Of a DNA stretch of 34,758 nt, positions 8,092 to 21,400 are shown piece by piece. The position numbers and the translations under genes were made by a program. A model generated the notes under the pieces. The model saw only the letters and a list, made by a program, of their open reading frames with translations. It did not search any database and had not been told where the DNA came from. The stretch's first letter is position 1. Each line of letters begins with the position of its first letter. The stretch is from Paenibacillus forsythiae T98 (lineage in GTDB: Bacteria > Bacillota > Bacilli > Paenibacillales > Paenibacillaceae), in contig NZ_ASSC01000352.1 of NCBI RefSeq assembly GCF_000520735.1, forward strand, positions 1-34,758, in the 5' to 3' direction.

Positions 8092-9327
8092 TTACAGTGG
8101 ATACTTGCGTTGAATTTTCCTGACTGCTAGAGAGCGCATCGCTATTGCGGCCCCGAATACGCTAATACCAAGAAGTATCCATATTTTCGTATAGCCCAAA
8201 TCAATAAAATTACCGACAACAACCGGACCTAATGCATACCCTGAGCCTGTTATAATGGGCAGCAGTGAAAGTATTCTGCCTCGGTGAGTTTCAGGCGTAT
8301 TATTAGCTATAAATACGTTATAGTTCATTACTATCATTACCTCTCCCAATGTCATTATGGCAATAGCAATTACGAATACACTTAATGTATTCGCAATGCC
8401 AAATGTTATAAAGGCCGCAGCATAGCAGACTCCTCCGAAAATAATGAGATTTATTGCACTAATTCTCCTTAGTTTGTAGGTTAACAAGGGAGTCAAAAAA
8501 ATTACAGCAAACCCATTTATGCCAGCAATAATTCCGTAAAATTGTGTGCCGGCTGCATTGAATCGATCCACCATTTGTAAAGGAAGAAGAAAGCCCCATT
8601 GGGAATATGAAAACTGGTATACAAACATAACCAGAGCTGCGAGGATAAGTATAGGATTATTAACTAATATTCCTACTGTTTTTTCCTGATAAGACCGGCT
8701 CTCCGCTAGATTCCTTGGTTTTCCAGTCTCACTTTCCTTAAAACTGTAGGGCTCTTTAATAAATAGGCAAAAAATTATAATTGAAATGATCATACTTGCC
8801 GCATTGACAATAAACAGAATACTTAAATATTTTGAGAACAGTAACCCACCCAACAGGGGCGATACTGAGAACCCGATATTATTTGCCAAGTACATTATTG
8901 AAAACGAAGCGTTGCGATTTTCTTCATTTGTAAAATCCGCGATTAACGTATTGAAAACTGGCCCCGTAACTGAAAATAAGATGGAGGCCACAATAATCAG
9001 CAAGCCCATAAAAAAGCTTGGCTCTATCAGGCTGCAGGCTAAATAACAAGACCCAGCCAGCATATAGGAGAAAATAATTAAGGGCTTTCTTCCATAATGA
9101 TCAATCAATTTGCCCCCAATTAATAAGCATGGCGCTTGACATATAATAAATAATGTAATAATTAAGCCAATTTGGTCTTCGGTAAAGCCTATTTTCAATT
9201 TGAGTATAAATGTAATTAATGGAAACACAAAACTGCCCAGACCATTAATAACCATACAGATACATAGAATATATATTTTGTTCGGCAGGTTGGTATACAG
9301 ACGCACCATGTTTTTAAAGCTTCCCAA
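8092..9327 (-). CDS. MFS transporter (drug/proton antiporter type), probable exporter of the NRPS product
   Basis: This hydrophobic protein of 411 residues has about 12 membrane segments and the MFS motif A between segments 2 and 3 (GGKLIDHYGRKP, about residues 71-82). The overall form is that of DHA1-type efflux carriers. It lies 142 bases after the NRPS stop on the same strand and shares the NRPS region's low GC content, so export of, or self-protection against, the peptide is a reasonable inference; the substrate is not readable. The start is uncertain: TTG at 9327 has AGGGG about 9 bases upstream, while an in-frame ATG at 9309 has only a weak GGGAAG. A long hairpin separates it from the NRPS gene and may reduce its expression. 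Confidence 0.85.
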   Translation of the reverse strand: MGSFKNMVRLYTNLPNKIYILCICMVINGLGSFVFPLITFILKLKIGFTEDQIGLIITLFIICQAPCLLIGGKLIDHYGRKPLIIFSYMLAGSCYLACSLIEPSFFMGLLIIVASILFSVTGPVFNTLIADFTNEENRNASFSIMYLANNIGFSVSPLLGGLLFSKYLSILFIVNAASMIISIIIFCLFIKEPYSFKESETGKPRNLAESRSYQEKTVGILVNNPILILAALVMFVYQFSYSQWGFLLPLQMVDRFNAAGTQFYGIIAGINGFAVIFLTPLLTYKLRRISAINLIIFGGVCYAAAFITFGIANTLSVFVIAIAIMTLGEVMIVMNYNVFIANNTPETHRGRILSLLPIITGSGYALGPVVVGNFIDLGYTKIWILLGISVFGAAIAMRSLAVRKIQRKYPL

Positions 9328-9393
9328 TCAAGAGGTCCCCTGTCACTATTTAATTCTACAAATAAACTCGCCGCTCCTAACAGTGACCAAGAC

Positions 9394-9430
9394 AGCTTAA
9401 TATGGAATCAAAATATTTCCATATTAAGCT
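9394..9430. terminator. Perfect 14-bp hairpin between NRPS and MFS genes
   Basis: AGCTTAATATGGAA (9394-9407) and TTCCATATTAAGCT (9417-9430) are exact inverted copies around a 9-base loop. On the reverse strand the stem follows the NRPS stop by 40 bases but is not followed by a T run, so it may be a leaky terminator, an RNA-stabilising stem or an operator for the MFS gene. The remaining bases of this gap show nothing else. Confidence 0.5.
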
Positions 9431-9469
9431 GCTGGGCTGCTATTACTTAAAATATTCGCTGTCGGAAAC

Positions 9470-12400
9470 TCACTCCAAATTCATTACATTTTGCCGTTCA
9501 AGGTAATCCAATAGTTTTGCCGTAATAGTAGCCTCCATTAGCTCTTCATCTTTTTTACTCAAGGAATTTACCATAACAACAATGTTGCTCTCTGAATACA
9601 TCGTATTAAAAGTGATGCCATTTAGAACTTCTGAATCTTTATCCCGACTAGCCAAATGATTCAAATGATCACTGTACGAATGTCGCAATGTTTCTTGCTC
9701 CTGTAAAGACTTGTAGCCTAAGAAGTTAAACATTAGTTGATCATTCAGTCTTCCGTTGATTGGATTTATGAAGTAGTCCTTCACAAAATTATCGCTGCCG
9801 CTGTCCAAAACCAAATTAGAAAAGTTAATTTTGTTGTTCGTCAAATAATCGATTTTGTCTTTCAATATTGACCAGTGCGATATCTGAGATTGAACGTCAA
9901 CTACTATCGGAGTTAAATCTATATACTCACCAATCGAGCTATGGTAATTATCTCCGAGCTTTCTGCCATTGCTATAAATCAGTGCCGGTACTTTATCAAC
10001 GTTTAAATACGTTGAACAAAAAGCGCAAAATAGTTCAAACGAAATTTCCCACACATTTTCGTTGAAATAGTCTTTATGTTCTTCTGGAACAGCCAAGCTT
10101 ACACATAATAAACGGCTTGCCTCGTCCTTAACTTTGTCGGTTATTGCATTATGGGTACCACGTTGAAGAACTTTGAATTTTTCAAGCTCCAACACAGAAA
10201 TTAAATCCTGCGCACTGACACTTAATGAGTTTTGGGTAATGTCACTTATGAAAATGTCGTAGTCCTTGATTGGCAATATTTCATTTACTCCACTCCGCTT
10301 ATAGTTATGCAAATACTGCATGAAAGTTTGCTTCAAAATTCTGCTGCTCTCTCCATCAAAAATACTATGATGAAGCGACCACATGACGACTGCTTGTCTT
10401 CTATCCTTTTTTAGAATCAGGGCTCTATACAACAAACCGCCAAATTCGCTGTCATTCAGTTTAGTTCTGACAGTATTTATCAAGCAGTTTTGCGACTGCT
10501 GGTCATAGCTGGAAATATCAATCACAGGGACATCATAGATTCCTGCTTGATGGTCAGGGTATCTATACTCCTCCCAATATGCCCCTTGTTCACCAGCTGC
10601 AACTTTACTTCGGAGCAATCCAAAGGTCTTGAGCACATCATTCGTAACACTCCGCAGTATGTCATAATCAGGAGTTTCCTCAAGAGCAATCTCGACCAAA
10701 ATTTTTGAATTGTATTCCAAAGTATAACGTTGGATTGGGAGTATTGGATAGCTCTTCTCTACGGGCTGAACAAACAAACTTTTTTCAAAGGAGGTAAATG
10801 ATAGCTCTGCTTTATTCCACAGATCCAATGGGTCCTCAAGGCAATTTTGTAAATTCTCAAGCTCAAGCAGTTCGCAAACATCGTCGTAATTGACGAGCGT
10901 CTTACCTGCAGTATTGTCTATAATGGCTTTCTCCTCGGCCATACAGATATAATTTGGAGAAATGCTATACTCAAACTTATCTTTTATGAAATCATTTGCC
11001 TCGTCACTCATTTTGTTTACAAATAAAATAATTATTTCCATTCCTTCATTCAAGAAATGTTCATATCCGGATACAATGCCGAATTTATCGAATAGCAATT
11101 TTACTGCCTCAGCCTCTGTACTGATAAATATTTTATTGGTTGTTCTAAGATCTAAAATGGCGCCTAGTTCCTTAATTGTTTGTGCTCTGAACACATCCCC
11201 AATATTCAGCTGATGAATTCCCCGCAATGCTGCAACAATTTTTAAGGCAGCTATTGAATTGCCACCCAATTCAAAAAAATTGTCGTTTATGCCTATATTT
11301 TCTACATGCAATGTTTCTGACCATACCTTCTGCAACTCTTTTTCGAGACGGCTTCGCGGTTCTTCGTATTGATTAGTATTTACGGACTTCATCTTCATTT
11401 CAAGAAGCTTGCTCTTGTCAAGCTTCCCGTTGGCTGTTACAGGCAGCTGGTCCAGTTGAATAAATTGTGCAGGGATCATATAATCGGGCAATATTTTGGA
11501 TAAAAATCCTCTTAGATTACTTAGTTCCTCGAATTCTGAACTGACAAAATAAGCACATAAATATTTAACTGAATCCGTCTCTTTTTTATCAATTACCGCT
11601 ACTTGCTTAATATTTTCATGCTTTAATAAAGCTTCTTCCACTTCTGAAGGCTCAATTCGATAACCTCTTATTTTCACCTGATTGTCTATTCTGCCAATGT
11701 ACTCTATATTCCCGTCATATAACCATTTCCCTGAATCCCCGGTCCGGTACATTCTCTCACCAGTGCTAAACGGGTTAGAGATAAATTTTTGTTGGGTTAA
11801 CATTTCATTATTTATATAGCCTCTGCCAACGCCATATCCTGAAATATAAATTTCGCCTTCTACACCGACAGGAACCGGCTTCATATTGTGATCTAAAATA
11901 TAAATTTTCGTATTAGCCAACGGTTTCCCTATCGGTATATTGCTGCCTATTTTTAATGTATCTTCGTCAATCGTAAATGCAGTAGCATCCACACAACACT
12001 CTGTTGGACCATAAATATTTACAATATTGACGTTCGCTCCAATCCCTCTTCTGAATTCATGCACAGTTTCCGGCAATAGAACATCTCCACCGATAATAAA
12101 ATATTTAACCCCGAGTTGGGATTCATTTGGCAAATTATCATCACAGAGTAGACTTAAAATGATCGGTGTTCCATCCGAGACGTCAACTTTGTGTTGATTA
12201 TAAAAATCAATAAGCATACGGCTGTCCGTTTTATATTCATCCCGTATTAAGCACAGACAGTGACCGTTTAGTAAACTGGCAAATATCTGTTTGACAGACG
12301 CATCAAAAATGTAAGGGGCTAAAAGCGCAATATTTAAAGGCTCTGGATACTGGTCATAAATTAATTTGTTCAAGGAGTGATTTAAGCTCACCAAGTTTCT

Positions 12401-15400
12401 GTGTTCAATCAAGACCCCCTTGGATTTCCCGGTACTTCCTGAAGTATAAATAACATAGACCGCATCTTCGGGGCAATTCACATTGTCCAAATGATCAGTT
12501 TCATCACTATGGCTTAAATTACTTAAATCCGAAATATTCAGGACCTTCCCTGTAAAATCATCCAGACGGACCGCGCTCTTATCTGTTATTAACAGTTGCA
12601 CATCGCTGTCCAATAACTGATATTGAATTCTTTCAACTGGATATTTAACATCCAAAGGTAAATAGGCTGCACCTGATTTAATTACTCCAATCATGCCAAT
12701 GATCATTTCAATAGACTTCTCCATCATTAGTGCAACAACAGAGTTAGGCTTCACTCCCAGCTTTCTCAATGACCAGGCTACTTGATTCGCTCTTTCATTT
12801 AATTCCTTATAGGTTATAGCTTCGTCTTCAAAGACGACTGCCAGAGCGTCGCCCTGTTTTCTCGCTTGTTCTTCGAAAAGCTCTTGAACTGTTAGACTGT
12901 TCGACCAACCATATTCGGAAGCATTGAAGTCGAATAATATTTTATGTTCTTCTCTCTCGTTTAAAATATTGATGTCCTTGATTTTTAACGTATAATCATC
13001 AACGATGGCCGCTATAATATTCCTCAGATGTTCACCCATTTGCTCAATAGTTTCTTCCTTAAAAAGATCCGTACAATACTGGATACTAATTGAAATCTCC
13101 TCTTCCAATACAGCAACAGAGAAATTCAAATCAAATTTGCAGGTCTTACCGGTCTCCTGATAGGCTTTTAAAGTTAATCCATCAAAGCTCATTTCCACTT
13201 TTTCATCATCCAGCATGGTGAACATGACGTCGAACAGAGGATTTCTGCTTATATCCCGTTTTATATTTAATTCATCTAATAAAATCTCAAACTGATATTC
13301 CTGATTCTCGTAAGCCTCCAATACCACCTCTTTAACTTCTTGCAGGAATTCTCTGTAACTATGTTCTTTTAATGGATAGTTCCTCATCACAAGGGTATTT
13401 ACGAACATTCCAACTATGTTTTGCAAATCCGGATGTGTTCTCCCGGTAACCGGGGTACCTACTAAAATGTCTTCCTGTCCGCTATACCTGGATAACATAA
13501 TATTTATTACCGACAAAAAGACCATATACAGTGTGCTTTCTTGATCATTGGCCAGTTTTTTTATTCTTATTACTTCTGATGCGTTCAATTTAAAAGTTTT
13601 CGTATTTCCTTTAAAGCTTTGAACCAAAGGTCTTGAAAAATCCGTTTTTATGTTTAGCAATGGTATCTCGTTAGAAAACCGTTCCAGCCAATAGGCCCTT
13701 TTTGGAGACAGCTCTATCTCCTGAAGTGAACTATTTATCCATTCGGCATAATCTTTATACTGCAATGCCAGTGGAGCCAGCTTCTGGCCGGAATATAATT
13801 GAATAAAATCCTCAACCAAAATAGCTTTTGAAACCCCGTCGGAAATAATATGATGCATGTCGAAAACAAGTGCAAAATGATTAACTTGAATTTCTATAAC
13901 TTTAACTCTGAAAAGTGGGGATCTGCTTAAATTAAACGGTTGTACAAAATACTCGATGATTTCATCAAGGTTTCCATCCTTTACTTGCTCATATTCAACG
14001 ATAGGGGAAACACCTTCGTCAATGAATTGTACAATTTCACCATTAATCATATTAAACCGGGTTCTAAGACTTTCATGTCTAGCGCATAAATCATCAATGG
14101 CGTGTTGAAGCTTTTCTCTATGGATAGCTCCTTCTATTAAAATAATCTCGGGCATGTTGTATACAACACTGGTGTTATCAAATTGATGCAGAAGATACAT
14201 TCTTTTTTGCGCCGAGGACACCTGATAGTACATCTGGGTGGATGCAACAGGAATCGCCTCAGCACTTGCACTTGCTTTTTGTAGAATATATACTGCCAAT
14301 TCTTTAATTGTAGGTGAATCAAATATCTGCCTGAAAGGTACATCCACACTAAGCTTTTTGGAAATTTGAGAAATCATTTGGGTCACTTTTAATGAATGTC
14401 CGCCTAGTTCAAAAAAGTTATCCTCAACGCCCACCTCATTCAATTGTAATAAATCTTTCCATATCCCCGCTATTTTCAATTCCACCGTGTTACTTGGTTC
14501 TTTATAAACAGAGCTTACTGAAGCACCCCGCACCGGATCGGGAAGCTGCTTCCTGTCAAGCTTTCCATTGGAAGTCAGAGGCATGCAGAGCAGCTGTTCA
14601 AAATAAGATGGAACCATATATTCAGGCAGCCTTTCAATCAGGTACTGTCTAAGCTGCTTGCCGGTTATATTTTGATCTGCTGTAAAATATGCGCACAAAT
14701 ATTCATATTGATCAGAATCTGTTTTCATGACTACAACGGTTTCTTTGATTCCGGGGTATTTATGCAGTACATTTTCTATCTCTTCTAATTCGATTCTGAA
14801 TCCTCTCAGTTTAACCTGATGATCTATTCTGCCCAAATATTCAATATTTCCATCCTCTAACCATCTTGCCAAATCCCCTGTTTTATACAATTTGGAATGA
14901 GGTATATACGGGTTAGCAACAAACTTTTGATCGGTAAGCTCCTGATTATTTAAGTACCCTCTCGCTACCCCATCTCCTGCAATACACAGCTCTCCGGGAA
15001 TACCGACGGGCATAAGCGCGTTATTCTTATCAACGATATACAATTTGATGTTATTAATGGGCTTACCAATGGGAACGGTTCTACCCAGCTTTTGTTCAAA
15101 GCAATTGTAATAAGACACATCAATAGTAGCCTCCGTTGGGCCGTACAAATTAATTAATTGCGTCCCGAACCTGTTAAATAATCTTTCTTCAAACTCACTT
15201 ACTTGCTTTGTCTGTAACGCTTCACCACTGGCAAAAACTCTCTTTAAGGATTTTAAATCATTAGATCTGTTATGGTCTTCAACAAAATCCAGGAATATTC
15301 TTAACATGGAAGGAACAAAATGTACTGTAGTTATCTGGCGTTTTGAAATAATGTCAACAATAGCGGAAGCATCCTTCTCCTGGTTATGCCCCAACAAATA

Positions 15401-18400
15401 CACTGTTGCTCCAACAACTGACCACCATAATAATTCCCACACAGATACGTCAAAAGTATAAGTAGTTTTCTGTAAAATAGTATCTGCTGTCGATAGTGGA
15501 TATGCTTGTTGCATCCAATCTAATCTGTTAATCAACGAACGGTGTTCAATCATTACCCCCTTCGGATTTCCGGTAGAACCCGAAGTATAAATAACATAGA
15601 TTAAATCCTGGGGAGAGTTGATGATTTGTAAATTTTCTCCACCTGATTCACTGTACTGTTTGTCCACATCAAGCTTGGGTAAAGCTGCTTTTACCTTTGA
15701 GAAGAACTTTTTCCGGGTCAGAACCAAAGCTGCTTGACTATTTTCTAAAATGTAATTAATTCGGCTATCCGGATAATCTGGATCAATAGGCAAATAAGCG
15801 CCGCCCGCCTTAATGATGGCAAAAATACTTACAAGCATACTTTCCGAACGGTCAATAATAACGGCCACAATCCTATTCCTGGAAACTCCTTCAGCTCTTA
15901 ATACTTTTGCAAGTTTATTGGCCTTGATATTCAGTTCATTATAGGACAAATAGCTGTCATTGGTGATTACTGCCAGTGCATCGGGGGTTTTGCTTACTTG
16001 TTCTTCGAACAGCTCGATAAACGTTTTTTCTCTAGGGTAAGTTACATCGGTATTGTTAAATTCATATAAAATGGCGTTCTTCTCATCATTAGTCAACAAA
16101 TGAATATCCGAAATATTCAGTTCGGAGTTTTGGGTTATTTGCCCGATTACATTAATCAAATGAGAAAGCATTCTTTGAATCGTGCTGGCTTTAAATAGCT
16201 TGGTACAATATTCAATTTTAATGGCAAGTTCATCGTCACGATTAACAGCAATAAACCGTAAATCAAAATTTACCGCCTTTCTTTCAGTTGCAATTGGTTC
16301 AAATGCAATATTTTCGATTTCCAATGTATTGAAAGATAAATCATCTTCCATTGAAAACATGACATCAAATAACGGACTTCTAGCCGGATCGCGTTTAACG
16401 TTTAATTGATTTAGCAGTTCTTCAAATGGGTAATCCTGATGCTCGTAAGCAGCAATAGCCTTATCTCTTACTTTTTCCAGAAAGACCCCATATTTCTCAT
16501 TTGGATTTATAACATTTCTTAAAGCCAAAGTATTAATAAATACACCTACAATACGGTCCATCTCAAGCTTGTTTCTTCCTGCTGTTATGCCACCTACTAT
16601 TATTTCCTCCTGGCCGCTGTACTTTGATAATAAAATGTTTATCGCCGATAGCAACACAGTGTATACAGTAGACCCGTACGATGCCGCTAATTTTTTGACT
16701 TTGCTGGTCAACTCAGCTTCCAGAATAGCATCCATCACTGCGCCCTCATAGCTCTGAATCTTAGGTCTTGCAAAATCCAGAGGCAAATTTAATATGGGAA
16801 GGTCCCCGTCAAAAACTTCTCCCCAGTATTTTGCTTGCGGCAATAACATTTCCGAATGAAGCATCTCGTTCTGCCATTCGGAGTAATCCTTATAGTGTAC
16901 ATCCAGCGGTTCAAGCGGTTGTGACGAATATATTTTGCCGAGATCATTAATCAAGATGTCAATAGACAGCCCATCAGAAATGATGTGGTGAATATCAAAC
17001 AGCAATACATAATATTCTTGCAGCTTTATTAGTTTGACCCTCATCAATGGAGCTTTGCCTAAATCAAACGGGCTGACGAACCTCTGCAATTCTGCATTGA
17101 TATCAACTTCCGTCATTTCGCTACATTCGCAGCGGTAATCCACGGATTCACCTATTTTTTGCACGATATTGCCATCCTCGATTGCAAAACAGGTTCTTAA
17201 TGCTTCATGTCTGAGGAATAAATCACGCAAGCTTTGTTCAAATCTGTCCCACTTTAAATCGCCACGAATTCTAATTGCCGCAGACATGTTATATCCCAAA
17301 TTGTCAGGGTCCAACTGTTGCAGCATATACATTCTTTTTTGGGGTGAAGAGGCTTCATACCATTTCTTTTGAGTTGCTTTTTTAATAGCATCATATTTAT
17401 TTTCTACGGACGCATCTATATATTTGCTTATTCCTCTTATTGTAGGAGCTTTGAAAATATCTTTAAGCGGGACTTCCACATTGAATTCTTTATGAATTCG
17501 GGACGCCAGAGCAATTGCTTTTAATGAATGACCTCCCAGTTCAAAAAAATTATCATATGCTCCTGCTGCTTTTACCCCCAGAACGTCCATCCAAATAGGC
17601 GCCAGTTTTTGCTCAGTAAAGGTAACCGGGGCCACGTATTCATTGAGCCCCTGAATATTCAGTTCATACTCAGACAGTTTCCTCCTGTCGATCTTGCCAT
17701 TAGGGGTTATTGGCAACGTTCCCTGCAACTGCTCGAAAAAAGATGGAACCATGTAATCCGGCAGTTTTGTAGACAAATATTCCTTGAGCATTCTGGCATC
17801 AATCAGCCCTGGGGCAGTGACAAACGCGCACAAATAAGACATGCCTTTCTCGTCTTGTTTATCAATAACCACAGCTTCTTTTATACCTTCATATTGAAGC
17901 AACTGATTTTCAATTTCTCTTATTTCGATCCTGTAGCCTCTAATTTTAACTTGATAATCCTCTCTTCCAAAAAACTCAACATTTCCGTCAGGCAACCATC
18001 TGGCCAAATCGCCGGTCTTATACATCCTTTCACCAGGCCTGAATGGGTTTGCGATAAACTTTTCGGATGTTAATTTCTCATTTTTGAAATATCCTCGGGC
18101 TACGCCTTTTCCTCCAATATATAGCTCGCCGCTGACACCTACAGGCTGCGGTTTCAATGAACTATTCAATATATAAAATTGACTATTGTCCAGAGGCTTT
18201 CCTATAGGCGTATTTATTAGCTGGGGAATTTGATGCAATTCGGCTTCATAATAACTCGAATCAATGGTAGCTTCCGTTACTCCATAGCTATTGAGTATTC
18301 TCATGTTACGGCCAAATCTGTCAACGATCTTTTTGAACTCTTCAATTGGACATGTATCGGAGCCCATAATTACGATTTTCAACTTGTCAATATTCAGTTG

Positions 18401-21400
18401 ATTCTCATAAATATAATCCATGAACGGAATAATCAAACCGGGTGTGGATTCAAATATGTTAATGTTGTTCTCGCTAATTAATGCATAGAGAGATTTCAAT
18501 TCCAGCTTGATCTCATCAGGGCAAATGTACAAGCTACCCCCTGTCAGCAAGCTTCTGCACAGATCGCCCGCAAAGACGTCAAACGATAGGCTCGCCATTT
18601 GCAACAGCTTAGCCTCAATTACATCCAGTTTATAATGATTCATCCAAGCAAATGTCATATTGACCAGGTTTCTATGTTCAATCATTACACCCTTAGGTTT
18701 TCCGGTTGTCCCCGAGGTGTAAATAACATAGATCAAGTCGGTAGGAACATTTATATTGTTGAGGTTTGAGCTGTCTTCTGCATAATTTATAGGATCATCA
18801 ATATCAATAAAACTGCATGTATGTCCAGCTTTTTCAATTAATCGTTTTTGGGTAAGGATGATTTGAGCTTCACTATCAGCAAGCATATACTTTATTCGTT
18901 CCTCGGGATAATTGAGATCAATGGGAAGATAAGCCCCGCCTGCCTTAATAATCGCCAGAATGCCCACAATCATGTCCAAAGACTTTTCTACCATAATCCC
19001 CGCAATGCTGTTTCTTCCTATTCCCTTTCCTCTTAAGACCCGGGCCAACGAGTTGGAACGATGGTGTAACTCAGAATACGTTAAATGTTGCTCTCCGTAG
19101 ATAACCGACTGCTTTCCAGGATTTTTGAGCACTTGCTCCTCAAACAATTGTTGGAAGGTAAGCGTTGAAGGATACTCCTTATAGGTTTGGTTTAATTCTT
19201 CCAATATATAAGCTTCCTCATCTTCCGATAACATTTCTATATCCTCAAGCCTAACGTCCGTATTTTCTGCAATATCCTCCAAAATATTAATCAAGTGTGT
19301 GATCATAGAGCTGGCAGTCTTGTCTATGAAGAGCCTGGTACAATATTCAAGCTCAATTAGCAGTTCACCTTGGAATTCTTCTGCTGTAATTGAAATGTCG
19401 AATTTGGAAATATTATACTCATGATCAAATCTTTCAAAAGTAAGACCCTGGATATCGACCTGTTGGTTATCCATATTTTGCATAGTAAACATTACATCAA
19501 ACAGAGGGTTTCTGCTCATATCTCTGCGCAGATTCAATTTATCGATTAATTCCTCAAACTGATAATCTTGATTTTGATATGCGTTCAAGCAATTCTGTTT
19601 AACTTCCTCCAGAAATTGTCTGAAAGTTTTGTTACGCTCAGGAAAGTTTCTCATAGCTAGGGTGTTTACAAACATACCGACAACATTTTGCAAATCAGTA
19701 TTGTAGCGCCCCGCAATAGGACTGCCAATGATAATATCCGACTGCCCGGTATACTTGGCAAGCCAAATGTTAATAGAAGACAGTAAAAGCATATACATTG
19801 TGCTGCCGGTTTCTTTCGCAATTGTACTTAATTTATTGTAAAGCCTGGCATCTATTTTCTCTCTTATCGTTTTTCCTTCAAAGCTTTGGACAGCGGGTCT
19901 AATGAAGTCTGTAGGCATGTTTAACACGGGCAATTCTCCAGACAGCAGACTTACCCAATACTCTTCTTGATCTTTAATTTTCTCGGATGTAAGCACTTTA
20001 TTCTGCCAGTCGGCGAAATCTTTATATTGGAGGTAAAGAGGATCAAGATTCTCACCCGCATAAAGTCTCGAAAATTCATTAACAAGCACCCCAATAGACA
20101 CACCATCTGAAATAATATGGTGCATATCAAAAACAATCACATGCTTGACTTCCGATTCCCTTATGATTGTAACTCGAAACAACGGCGCCTGATTCAAATC
20201 GAATCGCTGAATAATGGTATCTATTATTTCATGTGCATTATATGTTGAGTCATTGATATAATTAATTTTGAAATCAACCTCATCACAAATCTTCTGTACA
20301 ATATGTCCGTTATTTTCAATAAAATATGTTCGCAACGATTCGTGTCTGCAAACGAGCTTTTCAATTACGTATTCCACTCGTTTAATATCCATTCCACCGG
20401 TTATGGACAGTGCGCCTGAAATATTATAGCCATTGCTTTGCACATCAAATCTCTGAAGCATGTACATCCGTTTTTGGGCAGATGACACTTCATACCATTC
20501 GCTTTTCTCAATTGGCCTAATTTCAGAAAAAGCCGTTTTCCCAATATGGCCGATGTGTTCGCTAATTTCCCTGATGGTTTGCAAGGAAAACAACTCATTT
20601 ATTTTAAGCTCAACTCCCAGCTCCTTGTGTATCCGAGAAGCCATAACAGTTAATTTTAAAGAATGACCTCCGAGTTCAAAAAAGTTATGATTAATTCCTA
20701 TCTTTTGAATACCCAATACATCTTCCCAGATTCTCACCAATTCTTGTTCGACATCGTTTCTGGCTTCTTCGTACTCTTCACTAATCAACATATTTTGTTG
20801 CGGACTGGGTAAAGCTTTTTTGTCCAGCTTGCCATTTGAAGTTACAGGCAAAGATTGAAGAGGCACAAAATACGCAGGAATCATATATTCCGGCAAATAT
20901 TGTGATAGATACTTTTTCAAAGTGTCTATTTTAATTTCACCATTAGGTATAATATATGCCGTCAGATATTTTTCGCCCTCTGCATTTTCCAGATCTACGA
21001 CGGCGGCATCTTCCACAAGCTCATACTTTAATAGTTGTCTTTCAATTTCTTGAGTTTCAATTCGATACCCTCTAATATTAACCTGTTTGTCCTTTCTGCC
21101 CATATACTCTAGTTCCCCATTGGAGGTCCATCTGCCTAAATCCCCTGTTTTGTAAATTGTTTCTTCTTCCGCATAGGGGTTAAAAATAAACTTCTCATTT
21201 GTCAAAGCAGTATTTCTTAAATAACCTTTTGAAACACCTATACCACCGATACAAATCTCACCTACTGCTCCTGCCGGACAAAGTTTATCCGCTTCATCCA
21301 AAACATAAATTTTATAATTGGCAATAGGTCTTCCAATCGGAATTTGTTTATCCTTGTCCTTCTTGCTGCATTTATGGTATGTAGCGCAGACCGTTGTTTC

